Origin: Bacteroidia bacterium
Lineage (GTDB): Bacteria; Bacteroidota; Bacteroidia; NS11-12g; UBA9320
Assembly: GCA_028339355.1 (NCBI GenBank)
Contig: JAOLBX010000003.1
Span: forward strand, 1-64,000
Length of the DNA stretch: 64,000 bases
Reading direction: 5' to 3'
A program made the position numbers and the translations under genes. Positions 1 through 6,993 of this stretch are shown piece by piece. The notes beneath the pieces are model-generated. The model did not search any database and had not been told where the DNA came from. It saw nothing but the letters and a program-made list of their open reading frames with translations. The number at the start of each line of letters is the position of its first letter. Position 1 is the stretch's first letter.

Positions 1-343
1 ATCTTATCTCAAACCAATCTGCTTTATAGTTTTTACTAGATAGGTAAGTTAGCAATTCAAGAGTGTTATCAAAGGACAATCTCATTTTCTGCTGAGGATA
101 TTGTTTTTTATTTTTTCTGTTCTCAGCACTCTTTTTTCTGTAATACAATGTTAATTTCAGAATGCTGAGGTGTTTAAAATAAATGAGCATAGATATTCTA
201 TCAATACTGTCATTGAATTGAATGATAAAGCTCCTATGGATGCCCCTATCCTGCAATTGGTTAGGATTATCCATTTCACTTATCCATGGAGAATGCCTCA
301 GTTCTAATGATCTAATTAATATGTATTCCTGGCTATCCTTCAT
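1..343 (-). CDS. Hypothetical protein, partial (runs off the left edge)
   Basis: An open leftward frame starts at ATG 341-343 and continues without a stop to base 1, giving at least 114 residues. The visible part is rich in Lys, Arg, Leu and Ser, has no signal peptide or membrane segment, and begins MKDSQEYILI. I do not recognise a family. It lies to the left of the first integrase-tail repeat, so it is probably the cargo of a further cassette, but in the opposite orientation to the other cargo genes. The 3' end must be read outside the window before a function can be proposed. Confidence 0.5.
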   Translation of the reverse strand, partial: MKDSQEYILIRSLELRHSPWISEMDNPNQLQDRGIHRSFIIQFNDSIDRISMLIYFKHLSILKLTLYYRKKSAENRKNKKQYPQQKMRLSFDNTLELLTYLSSKNYKADWFEIR

Positions 344-456
344 CTAACTCAAATTAATCATTTGCCCCTGAAAAAAAAGAGGTTTTTTCTATGATATGAA
401 GAAACGTCAACTTCAAGGTTTATAACTAGGTGGTAGTTTATCATTAATGAATACTC
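344..456. other. Non-coding spacer left of the first integrase-tail repeat
   Basis: No open frame of useful length. A short A-run/T-run pair at about 370-388 (aaaaaaaagagg then ttttttct) could be a weak hairpin. Nothing else is recognisable. Confidence 0.3.
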
Positions 457-526
457 CCTAAACCATAGGCATATCACTCTCCTCTAGTTCTGCTACTTCA
501 AGACCTCTTAGGTAAGTTAAAACTAA
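457..526 (-). repeat. Integrase-tail repeat, copy 1 (putative cassette recombination site)
   Basis: Read leftward, this segment encodes LTYLRGLEVAELEESDMPMV followed directly by TAG. That matches the last residues of the integrase at 2419-3498 (LTYLRGLEIAELSEEDMPMV) and includes the codon of the catalytic tyrosine. There is no start and no upstream integrase sequence; a 1-nt insertion breaks the frame just before this stretch. The left end contains the 19-nt block CCTAAACCATAGGCATATC (457-475), identical in copy 2; its last 15 nt are also identical in the intact integrase gene. The rest differs mostly at silent positions, so the copy derives from a related integrase rather than from recent duplication of the resident gene. 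Confidence 0.85.
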
Positions 527-533
527 TATTTAT

Positions 534-541
534 TATGTTTG
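534..541 (+). promoter_or_regulatory. Putative -7 promoter element of cassette 1
   Basis: TATGTTTG fits the Bacteroidota -7 consensus TAnnTTTG and lies 16 nt before the ATG at 558, immediately right of the integrase-tail repeat. No clear -33 TTTG is visible at the expected distance; it would fall within the repeat. Confidence 0.4.
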
Positions 542-557
542 CGTAAACCAATTTATT

Positions 558-1334
558 ATGAAGAATATACTATTTACAATTGCTTTACTTATTTCTTATA
601 CCTCTGTTTACTCACAGTGTAATTTAACACTAAGATCAAATAGCCCTTCATCAAAATTACTTAAAGGATCTAATTCATCATATATCAATACTAAATTAGA
701 TCTAGAAAGACTTCAGTTAAAAAAAGTATTTGATGTGGAGTTTAGGATAGAATACTATCCAGGGAACGTTGCTTTTGCAGGACCTAATTGTGAGTCTTCA
801 AGCTGTGACGGCACTATTGGTCTAGGAGTTAATCTCTTAGAAAAACTACATAACCAAGAGAAAGAGGGGGGTGTTTGGATGATTTTAGCTATCTTAAGTC
901 ATGAAGCAGCCCACATATTTCAATATAAAAATAACCTAAAATTCGAGAACACAGTTCAACAAGAAATACATGCAGATTTTATTGCTGGTTGGTATATGGG
1001 GAAATTAATGGAAGATTATAAAGCTATGTATGACTTTTCAAATAGTTCATCCGAAGCATATAATAAAATGCAAGATAAACTTGAATCCATAAGTATCTTT
1101 AAACAGAATCTTAGAATGTTTTTTGGGTCTTTAGGGGATAGTAATTATTCCTCTATTGATCATCATGGGAATTATATAACCCGATCAATGGCAATACATA
1201 AAGGAATGAAATCTTATACAGGCTGGGCTCAACCAATAAATACAATTACTGGAGAGTCAAGAGACTACAAAAAATTATTGATAACGCATGGAAAAAGTGA
1301 TGCATCAGACTTAATAAAAGAGTATAATCATTGA
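558..1334 (+). CDS. Exported zinc metallopeptidase-like protein (HExxH), cassette cargo
   Basis: 258 residues. Residues 1-19 form a Sec signal peptide (MKNILFTIALLISYTSVYSQ). Around residue 116 the motif SHEAAHIFQ gives the zinc-binding HExxH and catalytic glutamate, and about 25 residues later EIHADFIAGWYMG supplies an acidic third ligand of the kind found in neutral zinc metallopeptidases with an ExxAD motif. Several cysteines in the first 80 residues suggest disulfides in the exported protein. The substrate is unknown and I do not name a family with confidence. It is the only gene of its cassette, bounded by integrase-tail copies 1 and 2, and points toward the integrase. ATG 558 is supported by the signal peptide and the TATGTTTG box. 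Confidence 0.75.
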   Translation: MKNILFTIALLISYTSVYSQCNLTLRSNSPSSKLLKGSNSSYINTKLDLERLQLKKVFDVEFRIEYYPGNVAFAGPNCESSSCDGTIGLGVNLLEKLHNQEKEGGVWMILAILSHEAAHIFQYKNNLKFENTVQQEIHADFIAGWYMGKLMEDYKAMYDFSNSSSEAYNKMQDKLESISIFKQNLRMFFGSLGDSNYSSIDHHGNYITRSMAIHKGMKSYTGWAQPINTITGESRDYKKLLITHGKSDASDLIKEYNH

Positions 1335-1368
1335 TACAATCAAAATTTCCAAAGAAAATTTCAAGTAA

Positions 1369-1438
1369 CCTAAACCATAGGCATATCTTCCTCAGTTAAC
1401 TCAGCTATCTTTAGTGCTCTGAGGCAGGTTAGACTAAC
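1369..1438 (-). repeat. Integrase-tail repeat, copy 2 (putative cassette recombination site)
   Basis: Read leftward this encodes LTCLRALKIAELTEEDMPMV then TAG, aligning without gaps to the integrase C-terminus and to copy 1. The codon matching the catalytic tyrosine is TGC (Cys), so the piece could not serve as an active end. The block CCTAAACCATAGGCATATC lies at 1369-1387. It starts 34 nt after the stop of the metallopeptidase cassette gene and precedes the two-gene cassette at 1524-2354. Outside the tail, similarity to copy 1 stops abruptly on both sides. Confidence 0.85.
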
Positions 1439-1523
1439 TGAATACGTTCGTTTGAATTTAAAATAAAACATAACTCAACTAATTTCAGTATTTTCGCTCA
1501 ACACAAATCAAAATCCAGTTGAA

Positions 1524-1946
1524 ATGAAAAATTTTAAAACTATTCTAATATTGACATTAATTCTTGATATCATTCAATTTATACCTTTGGTGATTGCAAA
1601 AATGGGAGGTGAAATGAAAAGCCAAATGATAAGCGACTTTAATATCGAAGGATTAGCTAATAGTGCACCAGCCTTAGAAGTTTTTGATATTATGTTTCAT
1701 ATCATTGGATTCATTTATTTAGGAACTATACTCTCTGTTGTATACACTCTTAGATTAAAAACTCTTGAAGGATTAAAGTCAGCAACTTTTGTGTTATTTA
1801 TTGTCCACTTATTTTGGACTTTACCAGATTTTGTAAATTTACTAAGCGGTAGTTCAGCCCATCCACCTATTATAATTATGATACTAACTTTAATTCCAGT
1901 TCTTGCATTGAGTTATGTGTCACAGAAGGGAGAGTTAAAGTCTTAA
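1524..1946 (+). CDS. Small integral membrane protein (about 4 TM), cassette cargo
   Basis: 140 residues, strongly hydrophobic, with predicted membrane segments near residues 7-25, 53-75, 84-101 and 113-132. I see no catalytic motif and do not recognise a named family. The gene sits 86 nt right of integrase-tail copy 2, and another four-segment protein starts 18 nt after its stop, so the two are probably cotranscribed. The upstream spacer holds near-consensus promoter pieces (TTTG at 1451 and TATTTTCG at 1489) but with poor spacing. Small membrane proteins of unknown role are typical cargo of cassette arrays in general; that is context, not evidence of function. Confidence 0.65.
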   Translation: MKNFKTILILTLILDIIQFIPLVIAKMGGEMKSQMISDFNIEGLANSAPALEVFDIMFHIIGFIYLGTILSVVYTLRLKTLEGLKSATFVLFIVHLFWTLPDFVNLLSGSSAHPPIIIMILTLIPVLALSYVSQKGELKS

Positions 1947-1964
1947 TAATTCAATCAATTAAAA

Positions 1965-2354
1965 ATGAATCCTAAAAATACACTTACAGCAATAGGAGTT
2001 TTAAATATTCTTCAGGGTATAGGTTTCTTCATAGGAGCTGAAACATTAACAGAACAGTCTTTTCCTACTGAATTATTAGAAGGAGGAGGATTAGTTGTTG
2101 GAACGGCTATGCATTGGCCTTTATCAGTTGCTTGCATTGTTATTGGTATTATAATTCTATCAACAAGAAGTTTAGAAATGAAAGATGCAAAAAAGGTATT
2201 ATTAAGCATTGGGATAGCTTATTTGTTTTTTCTGATTAACGGTCTTTTACAACACTTTACAACCCCTGTTAATGTTCCTGTGCCAGCAATTGGATTAATT
2301 GCTTTAATTAGTATTCTTGCATTCTATACAGCTTTAAAAAAACCCAACCTGTAG
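1965..2354 (+). CDS. Small integral membrane protein (about 4 TM), cassette cargo
   Basis: 129 residues with four hydrophobic stretches (about 8-24, 46-66, 79-97, 104-123). The layout resembles the preceding gene, but the sequences are not obviously paralogous by eye. No enzyme motif is visible. It follows the upstream gene by 18 nt on the same strand, forming the two-gene cargo of cassette 2. The stop lies 64 nt left of the integrase stop codon, and the two genes converge. The family is not recognised. Confidence 0.65.
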   Translation: MNPKNTLTAIGVLNILQGIGFFIGAETLTEQSFPTELLEGGGLVVGTAMHWPLSVACIVIGIIILSTRSLEMKDAKKVLLSIGIAYLFFLINGLLQHFTTPVNVPVPAIGLIALISILAFYTALKKPNL

Positions 2355-2418
2355 TTGACGGGAATGGAGAAGCAATTCCAAATTTGTTCTGGGCTCACTA
2401 GGGTGGGAGGGTTGGAAA

Positions 2419-3498
2419 CTACCTTTCTAAAACTCTTAAAACCATAGGCATATCCTCTTCACTTAATTCTGCTATTTCTAAGCCACGTAAGTAGGTTAAA
2501 CTTACATTTATAGAAGAATGTCCCATAGCTTTCTGTAGCTTGGTTATAGAGCCTGTTCTTTTAAAGATATCTATAGCTCCAGAGTGTCTGAATGAGTACA
2601 AGGTTTGTCCTTCCATCAAAACATTACTTTGTTTCTTATATCTGCTCCATAGGGTACTAAAATAGTCTGGATTCCTACCACACAACTCCCCAGTAAAGAT
2701 ATTATCATTTAAACCTTTTGGATTTAAATAGGGTTTGATGAAGCCTGGAACTGGCACAATTCTATTTCTTCCTGACTTATTTCTAAACCCTGAAAGTGTA
2801 ATAAAGCTTAAGTCCTTTGAGAAATCTGCCCAAGTCAATTCCCTCACCTCTCTGTGTGGTCTGAGTAAGCAACCATAAGTCAATAAACAATATAGGTGAA
2901 GGTGTTTATTAAAGGTTTTAATATCCTCTAATATAGTAGCAATATCATCAAAGGGTTTGTGCATAATAGCCTTAGCTTTCTTGCTTTTTATCTCAGTCAT
3001 AGGATTGCACTCCATTCCTAAGGACACAGCTTCATTAATAAGCACATTTATGTGCCTTTTGAGGGTGTTATGAGAAACTCCAGAGCAATACCTTGCAAGA
3101 ATATTTTTAAGGCTTTTAACGTCAAGTTTTGAAGCACCTATTTCTTGCTCTAAACAGTTAAAACTAAACTGAAGCATAGACTTATACTTGTCAGAGTAAT
3201 CACCAGTTAGTTTTGATTCCAAGGCTTGTTTGATATAATCAAGATCTGAGAGTTTACCACATACCAAATTGTTAGATCTATGTGATAATAAAACACCCCC
3301 ATTTAATAGGTAGCTGTAGATCTCGGCTGCTAGGACTTTAGCAATAGATAATCTTTGGTCAATAGGATAAGAGTTGGGATCTGTAGTTGAGTTGATTCTC
3401 TTTCCATTATAAAGCCTGTATCTTTTATTTTTAATATAAAATGATACAAATACTTTGTTTATAGAATCAGTGTGAACTTTGGGAAATTGTAATTTCAT
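2419..3498 (-). CDS. Tyrosine recombinase / phage-type integrase
   Basis: 359 residues. The N-terminal ~175 residues hold an arm-type and core-binding (SAM-like) part typical of Bacteroidota mobile-element integrases. The catalytic domain shows R213 (LLRPHREVREL), the box II segment YSFRHSG with R304 and Tyr in place of the usual first His, H327 (MGHSSI) and the nucleophile Y336 (SLTYLRG). All catalytic positions needed for activity appear present. The final 22 codons are the sequence repeated as tails at 457-526 and 1369-1438. Unlike those, this copy continues past DMPMV with LRVLER before its stop. It is read away from tRNA-Asn, its start lying 47 bp from the tRNA gene. It is inferred to catalyse capture or excision of the neighbouring gene units. 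Confidence 0.9.
   Translation of the reverse strand: MKLQFPKVHTDSINKVFVSFYIKNKRYRLYNGKRINSTTDPNSYPIDQRLSIAKVLAAEIYSYLLNGGVLLSHRSNNLVCGKLSDLDYIKQALESKLTGDYSDKYKSMLQFSFNCLEQEIGASKLDVKSLKNILARYCSGVSHNTLKRHINVLINEAVSLGMECNPMTEIKSKKAKAIMHKPFDDIATILEDIKTFNKHLHLYCLLTYGCLLRPHREVRELTWADFSKDLSFITLSGFRNKSGRNRIVPVPGFIKPYLNPKGLNDNIFTGELCGRNPDYFSTLWSRYKKQSNVLMEGQTLYSFRHSGAIDIFKRTGSITKLQKAMGHSSINVSLTYLRGLEIAELSEEDMPMVLRVLER
2440..2505 (-). repeat. Integrase-tail repeat, resident copy inside the integrase gene
   Basis: This is the 66-nt 3' part of the intact integrase gene that aligns without gaps to 461-526 and 1373-1438. The 15-nt block AACCATAGGCATATC (2440-2454) is identical in all three. Of the other 51 nt about 19 differ from copy 1 (hand count), mostly at third positions. 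If the array is a recombination product, this would be the platform attachment site. Confidence 0.8.
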
Positions 3499-3545
3499 TA
3501 GGCAGTGCTTAGACAGTTAAACTTATTTTAATGTGTAAAACACTG

Positions 3546-3620
3546 GCTTTCAATAGCTCAGCTGGTTAGAGCGGTTGACTGTTAATCAATAGGTCCCTGG
3601 TTCGAGTCCAGGTGAGGGCG
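3546..3620 (+). tRNA. tRNA-Asn (GTT)
   Basis: The cloverleaf folds by eye. The acceptor GCTTTCA pairs with TGAGGGC (7 bp including two G-T pairs). The D arm is GCTC/GAGC. The anticodon stem GTTGA/TCAAT encloses loop CTGTTAA with anticodon GTT. The T arm is CCTGG/CCAGG with loop TTCGAGT. The discriminator is G3620 and no CCA is encoded. The gene is upstream of a strong terminator. The neighbouring integrase lies on its 5' side. Confidence 0.93.
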
Positions 3621-3624
3621 CATA

Positions 3625-3661
3625 AAAAAGAGGCTCTCCGCATAGCGGAGAGCCTCTTTTT
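3625..3661 (+). terminator. Bidirectional intrinsic terminator after tRNA-Asn
   Basis: A perfect 17-bp inverted repeat (3625-3641 with 3645-3661) with a 3-nt loop, GC-rich at the loop end and flanked by A and T runs. It ends the tRNA transcript and can also stop the leftward outer-membrane protein gene whose stop lies at 3680. Confidence 0.9.
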
Positions 3662-3679
3662 GTTTATTCCTACTCTGGA

Positions 3680-4375
3680 CTAACGTCGTCTTCGCTTATA
3701 CATGAGGTAATTTAAACCTACATGATTTACTTGAAGAATATCTTTATTTTGATTTCCCGATGTCGCAATATTGAAAGCATCTAGGTCATCCGTATTGGTA
3801 AGCAAATAGCCGAATCTTGCAAAAAACTTAACATTGTATTTCACCTTATAGGCTAGCGTAATAGTGGGCGATGCTGCAATAGTCACGCCTGATTTCTTAG
3901 TAACTATCTCTACAATGTTACCTCCATTATCAAATACTGTCTCAAAATGAGGCCTTCCGTAGGTTTTATAAAGTACGATACCAGAATTTGGATTGTAAAA
4001 AGCTCCTTTGGTAGAATAAGCGACAAATCCTACCCCTAAACCTGGTATAATCTGCAGCTTCTTTTCTCTGAACATAGAAAAAGTATAATCAACAGATGGA
4101 ATAACACTTCCTACAAAACTCGAAAAATAGTAGTCCTTGGTGGCGGTAAGGGACTTGCTCCCTCCAAAAACCCTATCAAAATCAACTTCAACACCAAAAC
4201 CAGCATCTGATTTAGCAGTATAATGCAATCCAAACGAAGCACCAAATCCTGCTGCAGTAGGTGCATCCGTAAAACTCAGGGGCATACCCGCAGCTATTTG
4301 ATAGGAATTTTTATTGTGCTGAGCCCATGAAGATTGTGTGAGGATTGCAAGAATTACGATTGTGATTATTCTCAT
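3680..4375 (-). CDS. Outer-membrane beta-barrel-like protein
   Basis: 231 residues with a signal peptide (residues 1-18, ending SSWAQ). The rest shows alternating hydrophobic residues and many Gly/aromatic positions typical of small Bacteroidota outer-membrane barrels, for instance FGASFGLHYTAKSDAGFGVE and the closing strand NHVGLNYLMYKRR. No enzymatic motif is seen. The basic YKRRRR tail is unusual for a barrel, where the last residue is normally aromatic. It is divergent from the beta-helix lipoprotein at 4436 across a 60-bp intergenic region. Confidence 0.65.
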   Translation of the reverse strand: MRIITIVILAILTQSSWAQHNKNSYQIAAGMPLSFTDAPTAAGFGASFGLHYTAKSDAGFGVEVDFDRVFGGSKSLTATKDYYFSSFVGSVIPSVDYTFSMFREKKLQIIPGLGVGFVAYSTKGAFYNPNSGIVLYKTYGRPHFETVFDNGGNIVEIVTKKSGVTIAASPTITLAYKVKYNVKFFARFGYLLTNTDDLDAFNIATSGNQNKDILQVNHVGLNYLMYKRRRR

Positions 4376-4435
4376 GCTTTATACGTTGGCAATTCTAATT
4401 AAAATATTTCCTTTGTTATCTCGTTATCAACACAC

Positions 4436-5866
4436 TTGAAGCAATTACCTAAATACTTATTTCTTTGTCTTGGGCTTTACCTTTTTGCAACTTCTTGTAA
4501 AAAAGAAAAGTTCACTATCGACCCTAATTCTAACATTAATGTGAATACCGATACACTATGGTTTGACACAGTATTTACAAAAGCAAACCTTGGAGCACCA
4601 AAGTCCGTTAACAAACAAATATTAATCTACAATCCATATAAGGAAAGCATTAGAACTTCTATCCTTTTGGGCGGAGGCAGTGCTTCTCATTTCAGGCTAA
4701 ATGTAGACGGGGAACCTGGATTTGAGTTCAAGGATATTGAGATCTTTCCGGATGACAGTATCTTTCTATTTGTAGAAGTACATCCTGATCCAAACAATAA
4801 TAGCCCTGAGTTCAACCCTCTGATTATTAAAGATTCTGTAATTTTTAACACCAATGGAAACCAGAGCAAGACTATGCTGGTAGGATGGGGACAAGATGCT
4901 CATTACATATTTAGAGATAGCATAGAAACCGATACAACTTGGGCAAATGACAAACTACCCATCGTCGTCTATGGTTATTGCTATGTAAAACCCGATGTAA
5001 AGCTGACCATTGAAAAAAACATGAAAATCCATTTTGCTCCAAGGAGTTGGCTATTTGTAGAAGGGCAATTGGATATAAAAGGACAAAAAGATGAGCCTAT
5101 TGTCATGCAAGGGGACAGACTGCAACCTGACTGGGAGGAAACAGCAGGACAATGGGGCGGTATTTGGATAAGCTACCCGAGCTATGGTAATTTAATAGAA
5201 CATAGCCTCATTAAAAACGCTACTGTAGGAGTCTATTGTGACTCTACACCCGGAATAGATGGAGAACGAAATGTCACAATAAGAAAAACTATGATTCGTA
5301 ACATGAGCTTTGATGGTATAAGCGGACAAGAAAGCACTATACACGTGGAAAATTGCATAAGTACAAACTGCGGAAGATACACCTTCCTTGCAGCACAAGG
5401 AGGCAACTATACCGTATTAAATAGTACATTCTATACTGGGGGGAGAGATTTTAGTAGACAACAGCCTACATTTGGGTACACCAATATAGACAGAGATGAG
5501 TTTGGAAGAGTCCTAAGAACGTATGACATACAATACACCTTCTTAAACAACATAATAGATGGCATACAAACAGATGGAGAAATAGGACAAGACTTAGAAT
5601 ATTCCAAAGTAATCGCCCCTTCATTTGTCGATTATAATGTCATTAAGACTAAAGATCCATTAGGCCTGTATGGAGCATCAGGGTCGAGCAACATACTCAG
5701 TCCTAACATGAAGTATCTCGATGCTTCTAACTATAATTTTGACCTTGACACGCTTTCTCCGGCAAAAAACAAAGGAGTACTTCTCTCACCGATCATACCT
5801 GACGACTACTGCAACCGATCTCGTATAGCTGCTCCAGATATTGGTGCTTATGAGAGTCAGTTTTAA
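4436..5866 (+). CDS. Lipoprotein with right-handed parallel beta-helix repeats
   Basis: 476 residues, start TTG at 4436. The N-terminus is a lipoprotein signal with lipobox FATSC, Cys at residue 21. The middle of the protein (about residues 170-330) has the short repeating turns of a pectate-lyase-like beta helix (segments such as KLTIEKNMKIHFAPRSWLFV, GGIWISYPSYGNLIEHS, NVTIRKTMIRNMSFDGI), and the C-terminus ends DIGAYES, common in Bacteroidota beta-helix proteins. It is probably anchored to the outer membrane facing the periplasm or surface. The substrate is unknown. It overlaps the convergent glycosyltransferase stop by 4 nt. Confidence 0.75.
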   Translation: MKQLPKYLFLCLGLYLFATSCKKEKFTIDPNSNINVNTDTLWFDTVFTKANLGAPKSVNKQILIYNPYKESIRTSILLGGGSASHFRLNVDGEPGFEFKDIEIFPDDSIFLFVEVHPDPNNNSPEFNPLIIKDSVIFNTNGNQSKTMLVGWGQDAHYIFRDSIETDTTWANDKLPIVVYGYCYVKPDVKLTIEKNMKIHFAPRSWLFVEGQLDIKGQKDEPIVMQGDRLQPDWEETAGQWGGIWISYPSYGNLIEHSLIKNATVGVYCDSTPGIDGERNVTIRKTMIRNMSFDGISGQESTIHVENCISTNCGRYTFLAAQGGNYTVLNSTFYTGGRDFSRQQPTFGYTNIDRDEFGRVLRTYDIQYTFLNNIIDGIQTDGEIGQDLEYSKVIAPSFVDYNVIKTKDPLGLYGASGSSNILSPNMKYLDASNYNFDLDTLSPAKNKGVLLSPIIPDDYCNRSRIAAPDIGAYESQF

Positions 5867-6993
5867 GCTCCTACCTCAAACAGCTTTTCTATCATACTAC
5901 CCCAAGTAAAACGATTGCGTTCTGTCTTGATATTTTCTACAAACTCTACTTCACGTTTATTCTGATAAAAATCAAGTATTGAATCTGCAATTTCTTTAGT
6001 ATCAGTAGAAGTGACGTAACCTACTTTATTATGAGGCACTAGCTCAGCCAAGCCTCCTACATTAGTTACTAGCATTGGCTTATTATAGTAGTACGCTATT
6101 TGAGTAACACCACTTTGAGTAGCAGACTTATATGTCTGCACTACCATATCCGAAGCACTAAAATATGTACTTACTTCACTATCAGGTATAAAATCATTTG
6201 CTTGAATAATGGCATTCTCCAAGCCACTTTCTAATATAATTCTTTCATACTCATCGGGACTATCGTAGTACTCTCCGGCTATTATAAGTTTGATTCCCGC
6301 ATCTTGAATTCTTTTATCCGAAAAAGCATTTAATAAGACATCCAACCCTTTATACTTTCGAATAAATCCAAAGAACAGAAGGTACTTCCCATCTTCTTCT
6401 AATTTAAGTTTTTTTCTTGCATCTGACTTTGACTGTGCCACGCCAAAACTTTCATACATTGGGTGTGGATTATAAGCGGAATGTTTTGACGTATTAAACT
6501 GCTTCAAATCCACTAGGACGGATTCGCTCATCGTTACAAATCCATCACAACTTTTTACAAAATACTTCGTAAATGGCGTGTCAAAGAATCTTTTCTCGTG
6601 TGGAATAATATTGTCTGCTATCGTTACTACTTTAGTATGGGCATTTTTTCGAATTAGCCTGCTTACAGTTCCTAAGCACGGCCCCATAAATGGCATCCAA
6701 TACCTTAGTATCACCAAATCAGGTTTTTCTTTTTTTAATCGATTTCCTAAAGACCACCAATTAAGCGGGTTTACAGAATTAAGAGATACTTCTATATCTA
6801 TATTTTGTGGTGCGGGGTCGGTGGAATACTGAGTTTTACCTGGGAACAACACACTTGGATACTGTAAGCTAAAAGTTACTATCCGAACTGAATGACCTTG
6901 CTCTAGTAGCTTAGTCGCCAAGAGCTGATTGTAAGTAGAAAGTCCACCTCTCAGGGGATATGCGGGTCCTATTATAACTATGGACTTACTCAA
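5863..6993 (-). CDS. Glycosyltransferase, GT4-type (GT-B fold)
   Basis: The protein opens SIVIIGPAYPLRGGLSTYNQ, the N-terminal glycine-rich loop of GT-B enzymes. The C-terminal half has YLLFFGFIRKYKGLDVLLNA and the donor-binding region with SATQSGVTQIAYYYNKPMLV. An upstream in-frame ATG at 7038 would add 15 residues overlapping the previous gene by 53 nt. I prefer TTG 6993, which gives an 8-nt overlap (TTGAGTAA) with the stop of the GT2 gene and puts the Rossmann strand at residue 3, as usual. It transfers a sugar from a nucleotide donor to an unknown acceptor, probably a lipid-linked or surface glycan. It is last in the five-gene leftward cluster. Confidence 0.85.
   Translation of the reverse strand: MSKSIVIIGPAYPLRGGLSTYNQLLATKLLEQGHSVRIVTFSLQYPSVLFPGKTQYSTDPAPQNIDIEVSLNSVNPLNWWSLGNRLKKEKPDLVILRYWMPFMGPCLGTVSRLIRKNAHTKVVTIADNIIPHEKRFFDTPFTKYFVKSCDGFVTMSESVLVDLKQFNTSKHSAYNPHPMYESFGVAQSKSDARKKLKLEEDGKYLLFFGFIRKYKGLDVLLNAFSDKRIQDAGIKLIIAGEYYDSPDEYERIILESGLENAIIQANDFIPDSEVSTYFSASDMVVQTYKSATQSGVTQIAYYYNKPMLVTNVGGLAELVPHNKVGYVTSTDTKEIADSILDFYQNKREVEFVENIKTERNRFTWGSMIEKLFEVGA

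Noticed and set aside
457-526. A CRISPR or minisatellite repeat
   Set aside because: Only three copies, about 1 kb apart, with genes between them and silent-site divergence.
457-2505. A classical integron with attC sites
   Set aside because: The repeats are protein-coding integrase tails without the paired R and L boxes and hairpin structure of attC, and the recombinase has no visible IntI-specific extra motif.
3546-3620. tRNA-Asn as the attachment site of the integrase
   Set aside because: The integrase lies on the 5' side of the tRNA and reads away from it, and the repeated core AACCATAGGCATATC does not occur in the tRNA.
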